64,000 nt of DNA, from positions 3,348,001 to 3,412,000 of the forward strand of contig NZ_CP094534.1 of NCBI RefSeq assembly GCF_022811645.1. The letters are read 5' to 3'. This document shows, one piece after another, positions 8,655 through 16,858 of this stretch. The stretch is from Hymenobacter monticola (GTDB lineage: Bacteria; Bacteroidota; Bacteroidia; Cytophagales; Hymenobacteraceae). Made by a program: the position numbers and the translations under genes. Below the pieces are notes generated by a model, which was given only the letters and a program-made list of their open reading frames with translations, was not told the DNA's origin and did not search any database. How positions within the stretch are numbered: the stretch's first letter is position 1; each line of letters begins with the position of its first letter.

Positions 8655-8921
8655 ATGGCGGGCCGGAACGTGAAAGCGCAGCGAATACTGGCCGGGCTTT
8701 TCGGTTTGTTCATGGCCTTGGGCATGCTCACAAAAAGCCTGGGAGCGCTGGGGCAGGCGTTGCAGCTGCGAGCCGCTTTGCCAAACAACCCTGGCTTGCA
8801 TCTGGAGGTGAAAGAGGCCTTTTTTACCTTCATGTTCACGTTGATAATCGCGCTGGCCTTGGGCTGGTGGGGCATCTCGAAGTTTCGGCGCCGAAAACCT
8901 GAAACACAAGCCGCCGAGTAG
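8655..8921 (+). CDS. Small two-helix membrane protein
   Basis: An 88-residue protein whose ATG directly follows the mutS2 stop codon (TAA-ATG), implying translational coupling. It has two predicted membrane helices, ILAGLFGLFMALGMLTKSL near the start and FTFMFTLIIALALGWWGI near the end, and a basic cytoplasmic tail (KFRRRKPE). I do not recognise a family. A strong terminator follows at 8987-9029, so mutS2 and this gene form a two-gene operon. Confidence 0.6.
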   Translation: MAGRNVKAQRILAGLFGLFMALGMLTKSLGALGQALQLRAALPNNPGLHLEVKEAFFTFMFTLIIALALGWWGISKFRRRKPETQAAE

Positions 8922-8986
8922 CTTGCGCAACTGGTTTGTCGCCGTGGTTGGTGCACGAATACACAAGTTGTAAAGTCCTTTTGTCG

Positions 8987-9029
8987 AAAAGAGAAGCCCG
9001 GGCCTGAACAAGGCCCGGGCTTCTCTTTT
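8987..9029 (+). terminator. Rho-independent terminator after the mutS2 operon
   Basis: A perfect 19-base stem (AAAAGAGAAGCCCGGGCCT at 8987-9005 with its complement at 9011-9029) closes a five-base loop and ends in TTTT. It is one of the clearest terminators in the window. Confidence 0.92.
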
Positions 9030-9095
9030 ACGGTTTTTACACCTGGCAGGCAAAGGCAATGCCCTTGTGAGAAGTCTGATGAAAGCAAAGTTTGG

Positions 9096-9128
9096 TTGGC
9101 GTCTGGAAATGGGAGGGAAGTACGTTTG
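9096..9128 (+). promoter_or_regulatory. Bacteroidota-type promoter for the YiaA/B gene
   Basis: TTGG at 9096-9099, a 21-base spacer and TACGTTTG at 9121-9128 match the -33/-7 consensus used by the Bacteroidota primary sigma factor. Transcription would start near 9133, leaving a leader of about 64 bases before the ATG at 9197. Confidence 0.6.
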
Positions 9129-9196
9129 CAGCGCTTCAACCAAAACGCAGTATCGCGTCAGTCGTAAGCCCTAAACACGACCTCAACCCTTTTTCT

Positions 9197-9637
9197 ATGA
9201 ATCCAGCCGCCACCACTCCGCGCGTTCAGCAAACTTCTGCCGCCTTCATTGCCGCTTCCTGGGTGGCCTTGCTTCTGGGCATGGTCGCTTTCAACATCGG
9301 CCTCTGGAACGCCCAAATGGCCCTGAACGAAAAGGGCTATTACTTCACCGTGCTGATGTATGGCCTGTTTGCCGCCATTTCGGTGCAGAAAAGCGTGCGC
9401 GACCGCCTCGAAGGCATTCCCGTCACCAACCTCTACTACGGCATCAGCTGGGTGTCGGTACTCCTCACCGTGCTGCTGCTCACGGTAGGTCTGTGGAATG
9501 CCACCCTCACGCTGAGCGAAAAAGGTTTTTACGGCATGGCCTTCGTGCTGAGTTTGTTCGGAGCCATTGCGGTGCAGAAAAACACCCGCGACAGCCTGAA
9601 CGCCAACCCGCCCGCACCGGCCGACCTCGGCCAGTAG
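9197..9637 (+). CDS. YiaA/YiaB family inner-membrane protein
   Basis: A 146-residue protein made of two copies of the YiaA/B two-helix repeat. Each copy has a helix pair separated by a GLWNA motif: VALLLGMVAFNIGLWNA...YYFTVLMYGLFAAISVQK and VSVLLTVLLLTVGLWNA...FYGMAFVLSLFGAIAVQK, each ending in VQK-basic-RD. Four membrane helices are therefore expected. The family's role is unknown. The longer open frame from 9092 includes the promoter region, so ATG 9197 (MNPAATTPR) is chosen. Confidence 0.9.
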   Translation: MNPAATTPRVQQTSAAFIAASWVALLLGMVAFNIGLWNAQMALNEKGYYFTVLMYGLFAAISVQKSVRDRLEGIPVTNLYYGISWVSVLLTVLLLTVGLWNATLTLSEKGFYGMAFVLSLFGAIAVQKNTRDSLNANPPAPADLGQ

Positions 9638-9749
9638 CCTGACGCACCGCGACGCGCCCTCTTCCGCGTTGCGGCCGTGTAGCACATTATGGTTGCGCCT
9701 CGCTCAGCTACTCATGGCTGGTCGTTGTCAGGTGGTGGCGGTAGCTGAG

Positions 9750-10442
9750 CTACTTGTCCTGAATCAGCCCACCCAGATAATTGAGCGGCATGCGCACATC
9801 GAAGTAAATTCGATTGCCATTGAAGTGCTGCTGGCCGTCGCCGGCCGAGGCTTCGGCCACAGGCTTCAGCGTGAAGACGTCGGTGGTGCCTGTCCGCGCC
9901 TGTTCGCTAAAATCCAGGTTGTAGTAGCCAAGCAGGGTGTACTCGTCGTCCACCGTTACAGGCACAAAGGCAGTGGTGGGGCTGTGCCCGTTGCCGCTGT
10001 TGCGTAGGGCCCGCAGTAAGCCAAAATAGCGGTTGGCGTAGCGCTGGGCGAGGCGGCGGCCGCTGGCCTGGCTGGCGCACACTATCATTTCAGTGGTCAG
10101 GCGCAGGTTGAAGGGGTGGGCGCGCAGCTCCTTCGCGCCCAACGCCAGGGCATCGCGGTATTGCTTGGCGGCGAAGGCTTTGGTGAAGGCCTCCGGGGCT
10201 TCGGCGGTGGCTTCGGGGTTGTAGCTTGGCTGGAATACCTGCCCGTAGTAGAGGTAATGGTAGTCCTTCGCCTGCAGCGTTGAGTCTGAAGCCTGCAGGC
10301 GCGTCAGCTGTTTGGGGAAATAGTAGGGCGAGCCCGGGTTGGTGGTTTCGCGCTTGATTTCGTCGAAGTCAACGTTGGAAACCTTTTGGGCCAACGCCCG
10401 GAAAGTGAGTAGCAAGCAGGCGGAGAGCAGCAAAAATTTCAT
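9750..10442 (-). CDS. DUF4919-like secreted protein
   Basis: A 230-residue protein with a signal peptide (MKFLLLSACLLLTFRALAQ) and then a domain typical of DUF4919 in Bacteroidota: VDFDEIKRETTNPGSPYYFPKQLTRLQ, KDYHYLYYGQVFQPSYNP, then helical segments (KQYRDALALGAKELRAHPFNLRLT) resembling TPR-type repeats and a C-terminal YFDVRMPLNYL. Function is unknown; the protein is expected in the periplasm. ATG at 10442 is chosen because it gives a clean signal peptide; the upstream in-frame extension does not. Confidence 0.75.
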   Translation of the reverse strand: MKFLLLSACLLLTFRALAQKVSNVDFDEIKRETTNPGSPYYFPKQLTRLQASDSTLQAKDYHYLYYGQVFQPSYNPEATAEAPEAFTKAFAAKQYRDALALGAKELRAHPFNLRLTTEMIVCASQASGRRLAQRYANRYFGLLRALRNSGNGHSPTTAFVPVTVDDEYTLLGYYNLDFSEQARTGTTDVFTLKPVAEASAGDGQQHFNGNRIYFDVRMPLNYLGGLIQDK

Positions 10443-10504
10443 GGCAGCGGAATGGTTTTTAAGCCTGAAACGCAACGGCAGGCCAATGAAGTGATACCCA
10501 AACA

Positions 10505-10543
10505 CAAAAAAAGGCGGCCTCCCACCGGAAGGCCGCCTTTAAA
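10505..10543 (-). terminator. Terminator of the phospholipase D-like gene
   Basis: AAAGGCGGCC (10510-10519) pairs with GGCCGCCTTT (10531-10540) around an 11-base loop. Read on the minus strand, the stem is followed by a run of about eight T, 20 bases after the stop of the gene at 10562-12946. Confidence 0.88.
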
Positions 10544-10561
10544 TTGAAGCAGGCGAAGTGC

Positions 10562-12946
10562 TTACTGCACCACCACGCGGCTCACCTGGGTGGCTTCCGG
10601 GGTGGTCACCTGCACCATGTACAGGCCAGCTTTCAGCGCCGTGGCGTCAACGGCCAGGTCGGTGCCGGTCAGGGGCTGGGTTTGGGTCAGCACCACGCGG
10701 CCGGTCACGTCGCGCAGCACCACGGTGGCGGAGCGGGCGGTGCTGCTGGCCAGGTGCAGGTTGAAGCTGCCGCGGGCGGGGTTGGGGTACACCTGCATGG
10801 TGCTGGCTTGCACCGTGCCGGCCTTGGTGGCCAGCGTGAGGCGGCACACGGTTACGCCGGCGACGTTTTGCTCGGCAATGCGGGCGGCGTACTCCTGGTA
10901 GTAGCGGTTGGTCACGCGGGCATCGTGCACCACGAGGGTGTTTTCGTCGTTTTCGGTATCAGCCGAGAGCGTCCAGTTGTGCGAGCCCACAAACACCGTG
11001 GGGTCCGACTGACTGGCGCCGGCGTCCACAATCAGGGTTTTGTGGTGCATGATGCCGAAGCCGGCGCCCGCGCGCTTTATGAGCAGGCGGTTGCCCAGGC
11101 CGGCCTGCATGAGGCGGAACGAGAAGCCGGCCGTGCCGCTGGTGTCGTTTACAAGGCCGTCGGAGCAGGTGCCGATGCCGCGCTGCGTTACCTGGGCGGT
11201 AATGGCGCGGGCCAGGTCGGCGCGGGTGATGAGCATCGACTCGAAGTGCAGGTCGTTGTCAGCCGAGGCAATGGCCTGCAGCAGGCGGCCGTTCACGTTG
11301 TCGGTGGGCGAGAAGTACGATTCTACCGACTTACCGCCGATGTTCAGGAAGTGCGGCGTGTTGTCGGTTTTGCGCGAGCCGAAGGTGCTGGTGCCGGGCG
11401 TGGCCGTATTGGAACCCCACATTTCCTCAAACTCGACGGTGTAGACGCGGGCCAGCGACTGGTCCTGAATGGCGATGACGTTGTTGGCGTCGGTGCCCAG
11501 CTGAGCGCCGGTCCAGTTCATCGAGCCCGTCCACACCCACGGCACGTTGGGGTTGGTGCTATTAGCATCCACAATCACAAACTTGTTGTGCATGATGCTG
11601 CTGGTGGTGCTGCCGGCCGTGTTGGGACGCGAAACGCGGCGGATGCCCTGGTTCAGGCTGTTGATGCTCACGTTGGCGTTGTCGTCCTCGTAAATCACGC
11701 GCACCTGCACGCCGCGGGCGAAGGCGGCGTTCACCGCGTTCAGAATGGTGGCGTTGTTCCAGTTGTAGATGGCAATGTCCAGCGTCTGCCGGGCGCGGTT
11801 GATGTATCGCACCAGCGTATCGGGGGCAGCATTGTTAAGCATGGTCACGGCCGCGTTGCCGGGCAGGGCCAGCGAGGCATCCACCGTGCGGTTGAAGAAG
11901 TTCTTGATGACACCCGACGACAGCGAAGCCGTAATCATAGGCACCACGCGCGACTCCGAGCGGCCCACGCCGTTCACCGATACCGCCTGAATGTAGTAGA
12001 TGGTGGCCGGCTGCAGGCCGGTGAGCACCTGGCTGTGGGCCGTGGTGAGGGCCGTGCTGCCCGGCATCGGGGTGAAGGGGCCGCCGGGCGTGGTGGCGTA
12101 AGCCAGCCGGGTATCGCCCGCGTTCTGCGTCGTAAAGCCGATGGTCAGGCTGGTGGTGGCGATGTTGGTAGGCACCGGGCTGGCCGTCACGTTCGGCGTC
12201 AGGCCCTGAATAAAGTCGTTGTACGTGCGGTTCAGCAACTGGTAGCCGCCAGTGATAGAGGTGGCCGAAGGCGAAAACTGGCTCACGATGCCAACGGCAT
12301 CAAAAGTGCCCGACGGGCTGGGTTTGCCGGCCAAGCCATCGGGGCCGGTCGAGTTGGCCGGCACGTACGTTACGTACGCGCAGTTGCCGTTGAGGCGGTA
12401 AGAAGTACCCGTTGTGAATGCGGTGACGGGAGTGCCGGTCTGGGTGCAGGGGTTGGGGGTGGGGTGCGTGGTTATCGACGTCAACCCGTTGATGCGGACC
12501 AGCATGCCTTCGTACTGCTCGGCAAAAGCGCTGGCCGCGTTGGCGGCCGTGAACACCACCGGCGCCGGCACGGGCCGGTTGCCGGCCAGCACGGTGAGCG
12601 AGGTGATGGGGTCGACTTCGAGCAGGCCGCGGTACATTTTCAGCCCCCCCGTCACCTGAATGCTGTCGCCGGGCACCAGCGGAGCCAGCAGAGCCGCGGT
12701 GGCGCCGCCCGAGCTATACACCCCAATGCCAGCCGTGCCGTCCTGAATGTAGCGAATGGTGCTGACCGAGGAGCCCAGCTCGGCGCCGTTGGTCACGATG
12801 CCGCGCACCGTCACGGTGGGGCCCTGGGTGCCATTGGTGGTGGGGGCTTGGGCCCGCGCCGCCGCAATGGTAATCGCAGTTTGGGCCGAGACGGTTTGCC
12901 AGCAGCTGGCCACCGCCAGCAGCGCCAGCAGAGTAAGTTTCTTCAT
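10562..12946 (-). CDS. Secreted phospholipase D-like nuclease with OB-fold, Fn3 and T9SS sorting domain
   Basis: A 794-residue exported protein. Order: signal peptide (1-21, ending VSAQ); OB-fold-like region (about 30-135, VTVRGIVTNG and GDSIQVTGGLKMYRGLLEVDP), as in extracellular nucleic-acid-binding modules; a fibronectin III domain (about 215-310); a phospholipase D superfamily module with two HKD motifs, HNKFVIVD (about 452) and HHKTLIVD (about 634), each followed by a GS-x-NWT motif; and a C-terminal T9SS type A sorting domain (MQVYPNPARGSF... to KAGLYMVQV) for export and surface anchoring. The combination suggests a secreted nuclease or phospholipase acting on extracellular DNA or lipid. 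Which substrate is used cannot be told from the motif. Confidence 0.88.
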   Translation of the reverse strand: MKKLTLLALLAVASCWQTVSAQTAITIAAARAQAPTTNGTQGPTVTVRGIVTNGAELGSSVSTIRYIQDGTAGIGVYSSGGATAALLAPLVPGDSIQVTGGLKMYRGLLEVDPITSLTVLAGNRPVPAPVVFTAANAASAFAEQYEGMLVRINGLTSITTHPTPNPCTQTGTPVTAFTTGTSYRLNGNCAYVTYVPANSTGPDGLAGKPSPSGTFDAVGIVSQFSPSATSITGGYQLLNRTYNDFIQGLTPNVTASPVPTNIATTSLTIGFTTQNAGDTRLAYATTPGGPFTPMPGSTALTTAHSQVLTGLQPATIYYIQAVSVNGVGRSESRVVPMITASLSSGVIKNFFNRTVDASLALPGNAAVTMLNNAAPDTLVRYINRARQTLDIAIYNWNNATILNAVNAAFARGVQVRVIYEDDNANVSINSLNQGIRRVSRPNTAGSTTSSIMHNKFVIVDANSTNPNVPWVWTGSMNWTGAQLGTDANNVIAIQDQSLARVYTVEFEEMWGSNTATPGTSTFGSRKTDNTPHFLNIGGKSVESYFSPTDNVNGRLLQAIASADNDLHFESMLITRADLARAITAQVTQRGIGTCSDGLVNDTSGTAGFSFRLMQAGLGNRLLIKRAGAGFGIMHHKTLIVDAGASQSDPTVFVGSHNWTLSADTENDENTLVVHDARVTNRYYQEYAARIAEQNVAGVTVCRLTLATKAGTVQASTMQVYPNPARGSFNLHLASSTARSATVVLRDVTGRVVLTQTQPLTGTDLAVDATALKAGLYMVQVTTPEATQVSRVVVQ

Positions 12947-13065
12947 GAAAAAAACAGGTTTACGAAACGGTTATCTTTAAATAGTCGGCGGTAGACGGAA
13001 ATACAAAGATGCTGAATTTCAGCCAAACGAACCCGCCGCCGTACCCTGCCGTTCCCCCGCGCGTG

Positions 13066-14064
13066 TTAATTTTTGGCGGCCCCGCGCCCGCGCTTGCCGC
13101 TGGCCGTGATGAAGGGCACGGGCGTGGCCGTTTCGGTACCGGCCGCGTTGCGCGAGCTAACTTCCACGTAATAAGTAGTGCCCGGAATGAGGTCGCTCAG
13201 CGTGAGGCTGTGGCGGGTGGTGGGCGTGGCGTCGAGGCGCGACTCTTTGAGCTGTTTGGGGTCGAGGCCGAAGCGCACGCGCGTGTCGCCGGGGTTCAGC
13301 GTTGAGTACACCACCGTGAAGCCGGTGGCGCTCACGTTCACCGGCACGGGCTCTTCGGTGAGGCGGGGCAGGCCACCGCCCAGCACCAGGTCGGAGGCCA
13401 GGCGGGGCAGCAGCTGGTAGCCGCCCGTGCCGCTGGGCGCGTACTGGCTCATGATGCCGCGCAGGTCGAACGGCTCGGCGGGCGGCGTGGCGTCTACCAG
13501 GCCCTCGGGGCCGGTGCTGGCGGCCATCACGCGCACCAGCGTGCCGGGCTGGCCGTTGAGCAGGTAGTTGGCGTTGCCGGCCAGGGTGGTAACCGGAGTG
13601 CCGGCTGGCGTGGCCAGGCGCGTCACGCCCGTGATTTCCACCAAACGGCCTTCGTTGGCCTCGGCAAAAGCGGATGTCGCCTGCGCCGCTGGCACTTTCA
13701 CGGCGTGCAGCCGCTGGCCCGACGCCAGCTTGTGCACCGAGGCCACGGGGTCCATTTCCAGCAGCCCGTTGTAGGCCTTTAGCTGGCCGGTAACCTGAAT
13801 GCTGTCGCCGGCGCGCAGCTCGCCAAAGCCCGGCAGCTTGGTCGGCTGGGCGTAGAGGGCCAGGCCCGCTTCAGCGTCCTGCACGTAGCGGACGTTGCCC
13901 ATCTCGGGGCCGTTGAGCACGACGGCGCGCACCGTGACGGTGCTGCCGGGCCCCAGGGCGCGGGCCGCTTTCACGGTGAGCACGGGCGGGGCGGCGGGTA
14001 CGGTAGGGGTGGGCGTGGGCAGGCCGCGGAGCAGGCTGGCGCAGAGTAGCAGGTGGTGCATCAT
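13066..14064 (-). CDS. Secreted OB-fold/Fn3 protein, short relative of the neighbouring nuclease
   Basis: A 332-residue protein with a signal-like N-terminus (MMHHLLLCASLL). It repeats the architecture of the first part of the neighbour at 10562-12946: OB-fold region (VTVRAVVLNGPEMGNVRYVQDAEAG..., GDSIQVTGQLKAYNGLLEMDP), the segment FAEANEGRLVEITGV, GTGGYQLLPR and one Fn3 domain with NPGDTRVRFG. It stops where the nuclease domain would begin and has no HKD motif or T9SS tail, ending in a basic stretch (GKRGRGAAKN). It is probably a diverged duplicate that may bind nucleic acid or ligand without cutting it. Start chosen at the first ATG of the MM pair. Confidence 0.8.
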   Translation of the reverse strand: MMHHLLLCASLLRGLPTPTPTVPAAPPVLTVKAARALGPGSTVTVRAVVLNGPEMGNVRYVQDAEAGLALYAQPTKLPGFGELRAGDSIQVTGQLKAYNGLLEMDPVASVHKLASGQRLHAVKVPAAQATSAFAEANEGRLVEITGVTRLATPAGTPVTTLAGNANYLLNGQPGTLVRVMAASTGPEGLVDATPPAEPFDLRGIMSQYAPSGTGGYQLLPRLASDLVLGGGLPRLTEEPVPVNVSATGFTVVYSTLNPGDTRVRFGLDPKQLKESRLDATPTTRHSLTLSDLIPGTTYYVEVSSRNAAGTETATPVPFITASGKRGRGAAKN

Positions 14065-14182
14065 CGCAAATGGGATTAAAAGCAGACCGATGGTGGCAGT
14101 GCTAGTTGCAAAGTTCAGCACAAATCCCCCATTTCACGCTCGTTAGCCCATTTTATATACGTGCAGCCACAGTGCTATTCTA

Positions 14183-15217
14183 TCATAAAATATTAACTTC
14201 CGGATGCAGCTCAATGCCGAACCGTTTCCGCACGGAGGCAATGATTTCCTCGGCCAGCTGGCGCACTTCGCTGCCGGTGGCGCCGCCGTGGTTCACGAGC
14301 ACCAGGGCCTGGCGGGCGTGCACGCCGTGGGTGCCCTCGCCGGGGCCGCGCCGCAGCCCTTTCCAGCCGGCCCGCTCGATGAGCCAGCCCGCGGGCACCT
14401 TCACGCCGCCGGGCACGGGGTAGCCGGGCAGCTCGGGATATTGGCTTTTGAGCTGGTCGAACTTGGCCTGCGACACTTCCGGGTTCTTGAAAAACGAGCC
14501 CGCGTTGCCGATTTCAGCCGGGTCGGGCAGCTTGCTGCGGCGGATGTGGATGACGGCCCGGCTCACGTCCTGCGGCGTGGGCTCGCCCTCGATGCCCAAC
14601 TCGGCCAGGGTTTCGGCGATGGCGCCGTAGCGCACGTTGGGGCGGGCCTGCCGGTGCAGGCGCAGCACCACGGCCGTCACCACAAACTGGTTTTTGAGCA
14701 CGTTTTTGAACACGCTTTCGCGATAGCCAAAGCCGCATTCGTCGGCCGAAAACACGCGAAGCGCGCCGGTGGCTATTTCCACCGCTTCGAGGTGGTCGAA
14801 GGTGTCGCGCAGCTCGGCGCCATAGGCCCCAATGTTCTGCAGCGGCGAGGCGCCCACCGTGCCGGGAATGAGCGACAGATTTTCGAGCCCGCTCAGGCCC
14901 TGGTCGAGGCTGTATTCGACGAGGCCGTGCCAGCTCTCGCCCGCTCCGGCGCGGACGAGGGCCGTCTGGCTGTCGGCGTCTTCCGAAATGATTTCCAACC
15001 CGCGAATCTCGTTTTTGAGCACTACGCCCGGAAAATCCTGCGTGAATAGCAGGTTGGAGCCACCGCCGAGGATGAGCTTTTCAGCGGCGTGTACCTGGGG
15101 CAACTGCAGGAGCTGGCGCAACTCATCGGCCGAGGCAAAGCGCGCGAAGTACCGGGCCCGCACGTCGAGGCCGAAAGTGTTGTAGGGTCGGAGAGAGACG
15201 TTTTCTTCAAGAAGCAT
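14183..15217 (-). CDS. murB: UDP-N-acetylenolpyruvoylglucosamine reductase
   Basis: MurB reduces UDP-GlcNAc-enolpyruvate to UDP-MurNAc with NADPH and FAD in peptidoglycan precursor synthesis. The 344-residue product has NTFGLDVRARYFARF at the N-terminus, the FAD-binding LILGGGSNLLFT, AGAGESWHGLV, the IPGTVGASPLQNIGAYG signature, CGFGYRESVFK, GNAGSFFKNP with the catalytic Ser, and AGWLIERAGWKG near the end. The length and the YRESVFK insertion fit the type I (E. coli-like) enzyme. ATG at 15217 is chosen over an upstream frame extension because a TACCTTTG box ends only four bases before it. Confidence 0.97.
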   Translation of the reverse strand: MLLEENVSLRPYNTFGLDVRARYFARFASADELRQLLQLPQVHAAEKLILGGGSNLLFTQDFPGVVLKNEIRGLEIISEDADSQTALVRAGAGESWHGLVEYSLDQGLSGLENLSLIPGTVGASPLQNIGAYGAELRDTFDHLEAVEIATGALRVFSADECGFGYRESVFKNVLKNQFVVTAVVLRLHRQARPNVRYGAIAETLAELGIEGEPTPQDVSRAVIHIRRSKLPDPAEIGNAGSFFKNPEVSQAKFDQLKSQYPELPGYPVPGGVKVPAGWLIERAGWKGLRRGPGEGTHGVHARQALVLVNHGGATGSEVRQLAEEIIASVRKRFGIELHPEVNIL

Positions 15218-15221
15218 GGCG

Positions 15222-15229
15222 CAAAGGTA
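15222..15229 (-). promoter_or_regulatory. -7 box four bases before the murB start
   Basis: Read on the minus strand this is TACCTTTG, a perfect match to the Bacteroidota TAnnTTTG -7 element, followed by four bases and then ATG. A transcript starting at the usual distance would begin at or within a base or two of the start codon, i.e. a leaderless message. No good -33 element is visible upstream. Confidence 0.5.
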
Positions 15230-15540
15230 TTGGCCGCTGCACTGGGCTTGCTGCTTGGGTGGCACAGCTAGATAAATTGACCGATGCCGTTTGTGCCGAA
15301 GAAGCAGCAGTTGTACGGACGGAAATCCGGTTGTGCCTTTAAATCGAAATTTTATACTTTGCTAAGTGCCTTTGTGCTCAAGAGCTGCTGTTTGTGCCGT
15401 TTTAGGAGCGTTTGCCGGTGGTTTTTCTCCCTTCGAAGGAGCATAGCCATTAATTCGATGTGCAAGAATAGAAAGCATAATCAGCTGACTTCTGCGAACG
15501 GGAACAGGACAAGCAAGGTAAAAATTGCCATCTTTATCCT
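15230..15540. other. Divergent intergenic region, murB to kptA
   Basis: About 310 bases with no supported gene. It shows several TTTGTGC words (about 15288, 15370, 15388) of unknown meaning and becomes AT-rich toward kptA. A weak promoter-like CATCTTTA lies just before the kptA ATG at 15541. I see no RNA structure or terminator. Confidence 0.4.
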
Positions 15541-16086
15541 ATGGATTCCAAGCAAGCTACCCGTCTTAGCAAGTTCCTTAGCCTGCACCTGCGGCACCGC
15601 CCAGCTGCGCTGGGCCTCATTTTGCAGGAGGGCGGTTGGGTGAATGTGGACGGCCTGCTGACTGCCTGTGCCGCCCACGGCACGCCCATCAGCCTGCCTC
15701 AGCTAAACGAAATTGTAGAAGGCAACTACAAGAAGCGCTTTGCCTTCGATGCCAGCGGCACCCGCATCCGCGCCCAGCAGGGCCACAGCGTTGAAGTCGA
15801 TTTGCAGCTGGCGCCCGCCGTGCCGCCGGCTGTGCTCTACCACGGGACGGCTCCGGCGGCGCTGCCCGCCATTCGGCACGAGGGCTTGCAGAAGATGGGT
15901 CGCCACCACGTACATCTCTCGCCCGACGCCGAAACGGCCCGCCGTGTGGGTGCCCGCCGCGGCCAGCCTCATATCCTGACCGTCGATGCAGCCGCCATGC
16001 ACGCAGCCGGCCTTGTTTTCTATGAGTCCGGCAATGGGGTGTGGCTGGTCGATGCCGTGCCGCCGCAATACCTGGGCGGGTTGTAG
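15541..16086 (+). CDS. kptA: RNA 2'-phosphotransferase (Tpt1/KptA family)
   Basis: A 181-residue protein that would remove an internal RNA 2'-phosphate using NAD+, releasing ADP-ribose 1'',2''-cyclic phosphate. N-terminal domain: LSKFLSLHLRHRPAALGL and GGWVNVDGLL, with the conserved RH pair. C-terminal NAD-binding domain: VLYHGTAPAALPAIRHEGL, MGRHHVHLS and ILTVDAAAMHAAGLVFYES with the ending NGVWLVDAVPPQYL. Bacteria lack the tRNA splicing pathway that creates this phosphate in eukaryotes, so the natural substrate is uncertain. The stop codon TAG falls inside the left end of a dispersed palindrome. Confidence 0.94.
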   Translation: MDSKQATRLSKFLSLHLRHRPAALGLILQEGGWVNVDGLLTACAAHGTPISLPQLNEIVEGNYKKRFAFDASGTRIRAQQGHSVEVDLQLAPAVPPAVLYHGTAPAALPAIRHEGLQKMGRHHVHLSPDAETARRVGARRGQPHILTVDAAAMHAAGLVFYESGNGVWLVDAVPPQYLGGL

Positions 16087-16159
16087 CGTGGACTTTGCGG
16101 GTCAGCGCGTTCTATCTCAGATGTTGAACTAAGCGCGGATTCGCAGAGTCCACACTACA
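16082..16159. repeat. Dispersed palindrome, family B, copy 2
   Basis: Left arm TGTAGCGTGGACTTTGCGGG... from 16082 and right arm ending ...GCAGAGTCCACACTACA at 16159 are imperfect reverse complements and match the perfect copy at 3512-3595. The left arm overlaps the last codon and stop of kptA, so the repeat supplies that stop. It lies between the converging kptA and the membrane protein at 16167-16763. Confidence 0.8.
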
Positions 16160-16166
16160 GGCAGCC

Positions 16167-16763
16167 TTAGCTTAGATAATGCGCAGCCATGATGATGCCG
16201 TAAATCCAGCAGGTGTAGAGCGAGGCATACCAAAAGCCTTCCCATAGGCTGGCACCCAGGCGGCCCCGGCAGCGGTTCGAGTTTTTAAACACCAGCCGCA
16301 ACGCCCGAAAGAACACCCAGTACAGCAGTGCGGCGAAGATGAGGATGCCCGTCCAGAGCAGCGCACCCACCAGCCAGATGACGAACACGGCCACAATCGC
16401 CACCACCACCGCCATCACAAGGGCCGCCAGGATTCCCAGAATGCCATGCCCTTCGGAGAAGTCAAAGTTGGGCAGGTTTTCAAAGCCGTCGGTGCCAGGA
16501 AAATGCTTGCGGCTGATGCGGTCGGTGAGGCGGCCCACGTCGTCGCGCAGCTTCACGCCGTGGTAGAGGCCCGCGGTGGTGAACAAAAAGAAAGCAGCAA
16601 ATAGAATGCTGGTCGAAATCAGCGAATTGGCAAACAGCGTGCGGTGCTGCCCCAGGCCCAGCAGCCACACGGCTAGCGTCGTGGTCAGGACCACGGCGGC
16701 CGACACCAGGGCCACGTTGCCGGCGCTGAGCAGGCGGTAGGGGCGCGGGACAGGAGAGGCCAT
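16167..16763 (-). CDS. Multi-helix membrane protein, unknown
   Basis: A 198-residue protein with about five hydrophobic segments: VALVSAAVVLTTTLAVWLLG, LISTSILFAAFFLFTTAGLY, GILAALVMAVVVAIVAVFV, ALLWTGILIFAALLYWVFF and a final WYASLYTCWIYGIIMAAHYL. A loop of about 30 residues (KLRDDVGRLTDRISRK...GFENLPNFDFSEG) separates helices two and three. I do not recognise a family. It follows a lipoprotein gene on the same strand, with a hairpin in between. Confidence 0.6.
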   Translation of the reverse strand: MASPVPRPYRLLSAGNVALVSAAVVLTTTLAVWLLGLGQHRTLFANSLISTSILFAAFFLFTTAGLYHGVKLRDDVGRLTDRISRKHFPGTDGFENLPNFDFSEGHGILGILAALVMAVVVAIVAVFVIWLVGALLWTGILIFAALLYWVFFRALRLVFKNSNRCRGRLGASLWEGFWYASLYTCWIYGIIMAAHYLS

Positions 16764-16792
16764 GGGTGCGATTGAAGATGGAACCAGTTAAC

Positions 16793-16830
16793 GCCCGTGC
16801 GCGGCACGCAACATCGCGCCACGCACGGGC
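16793..16830 (-). terminator. Hairpin between two minus-strand genes
   Basis: The arms GCCCGTGCGCGGC and GCCACGCACGGGC pair with one mismatch around a 12-base loop. The T-tract on the minus strand is poor, so it may be an attenuator or RNA-stability element rather than a full terminator for the lipoprotein gene ending at 16859. Confidence 0.45.
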
Positions 16831-16858
16831 ATTATCGGCGTAGCTGAGGCAGCCGGGG

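Noticed and set aside
10544..12994. An 816-codon open frame on the plus strand opposite the PLD-like nuclease
   Set aside because: It lies wholly antisense to a gene with clear HKD motifs and a T9SS tail. Its translation is Gly/Ala/His/Arg-rich with no domain. It is a by-product of GC-rich codon usage.
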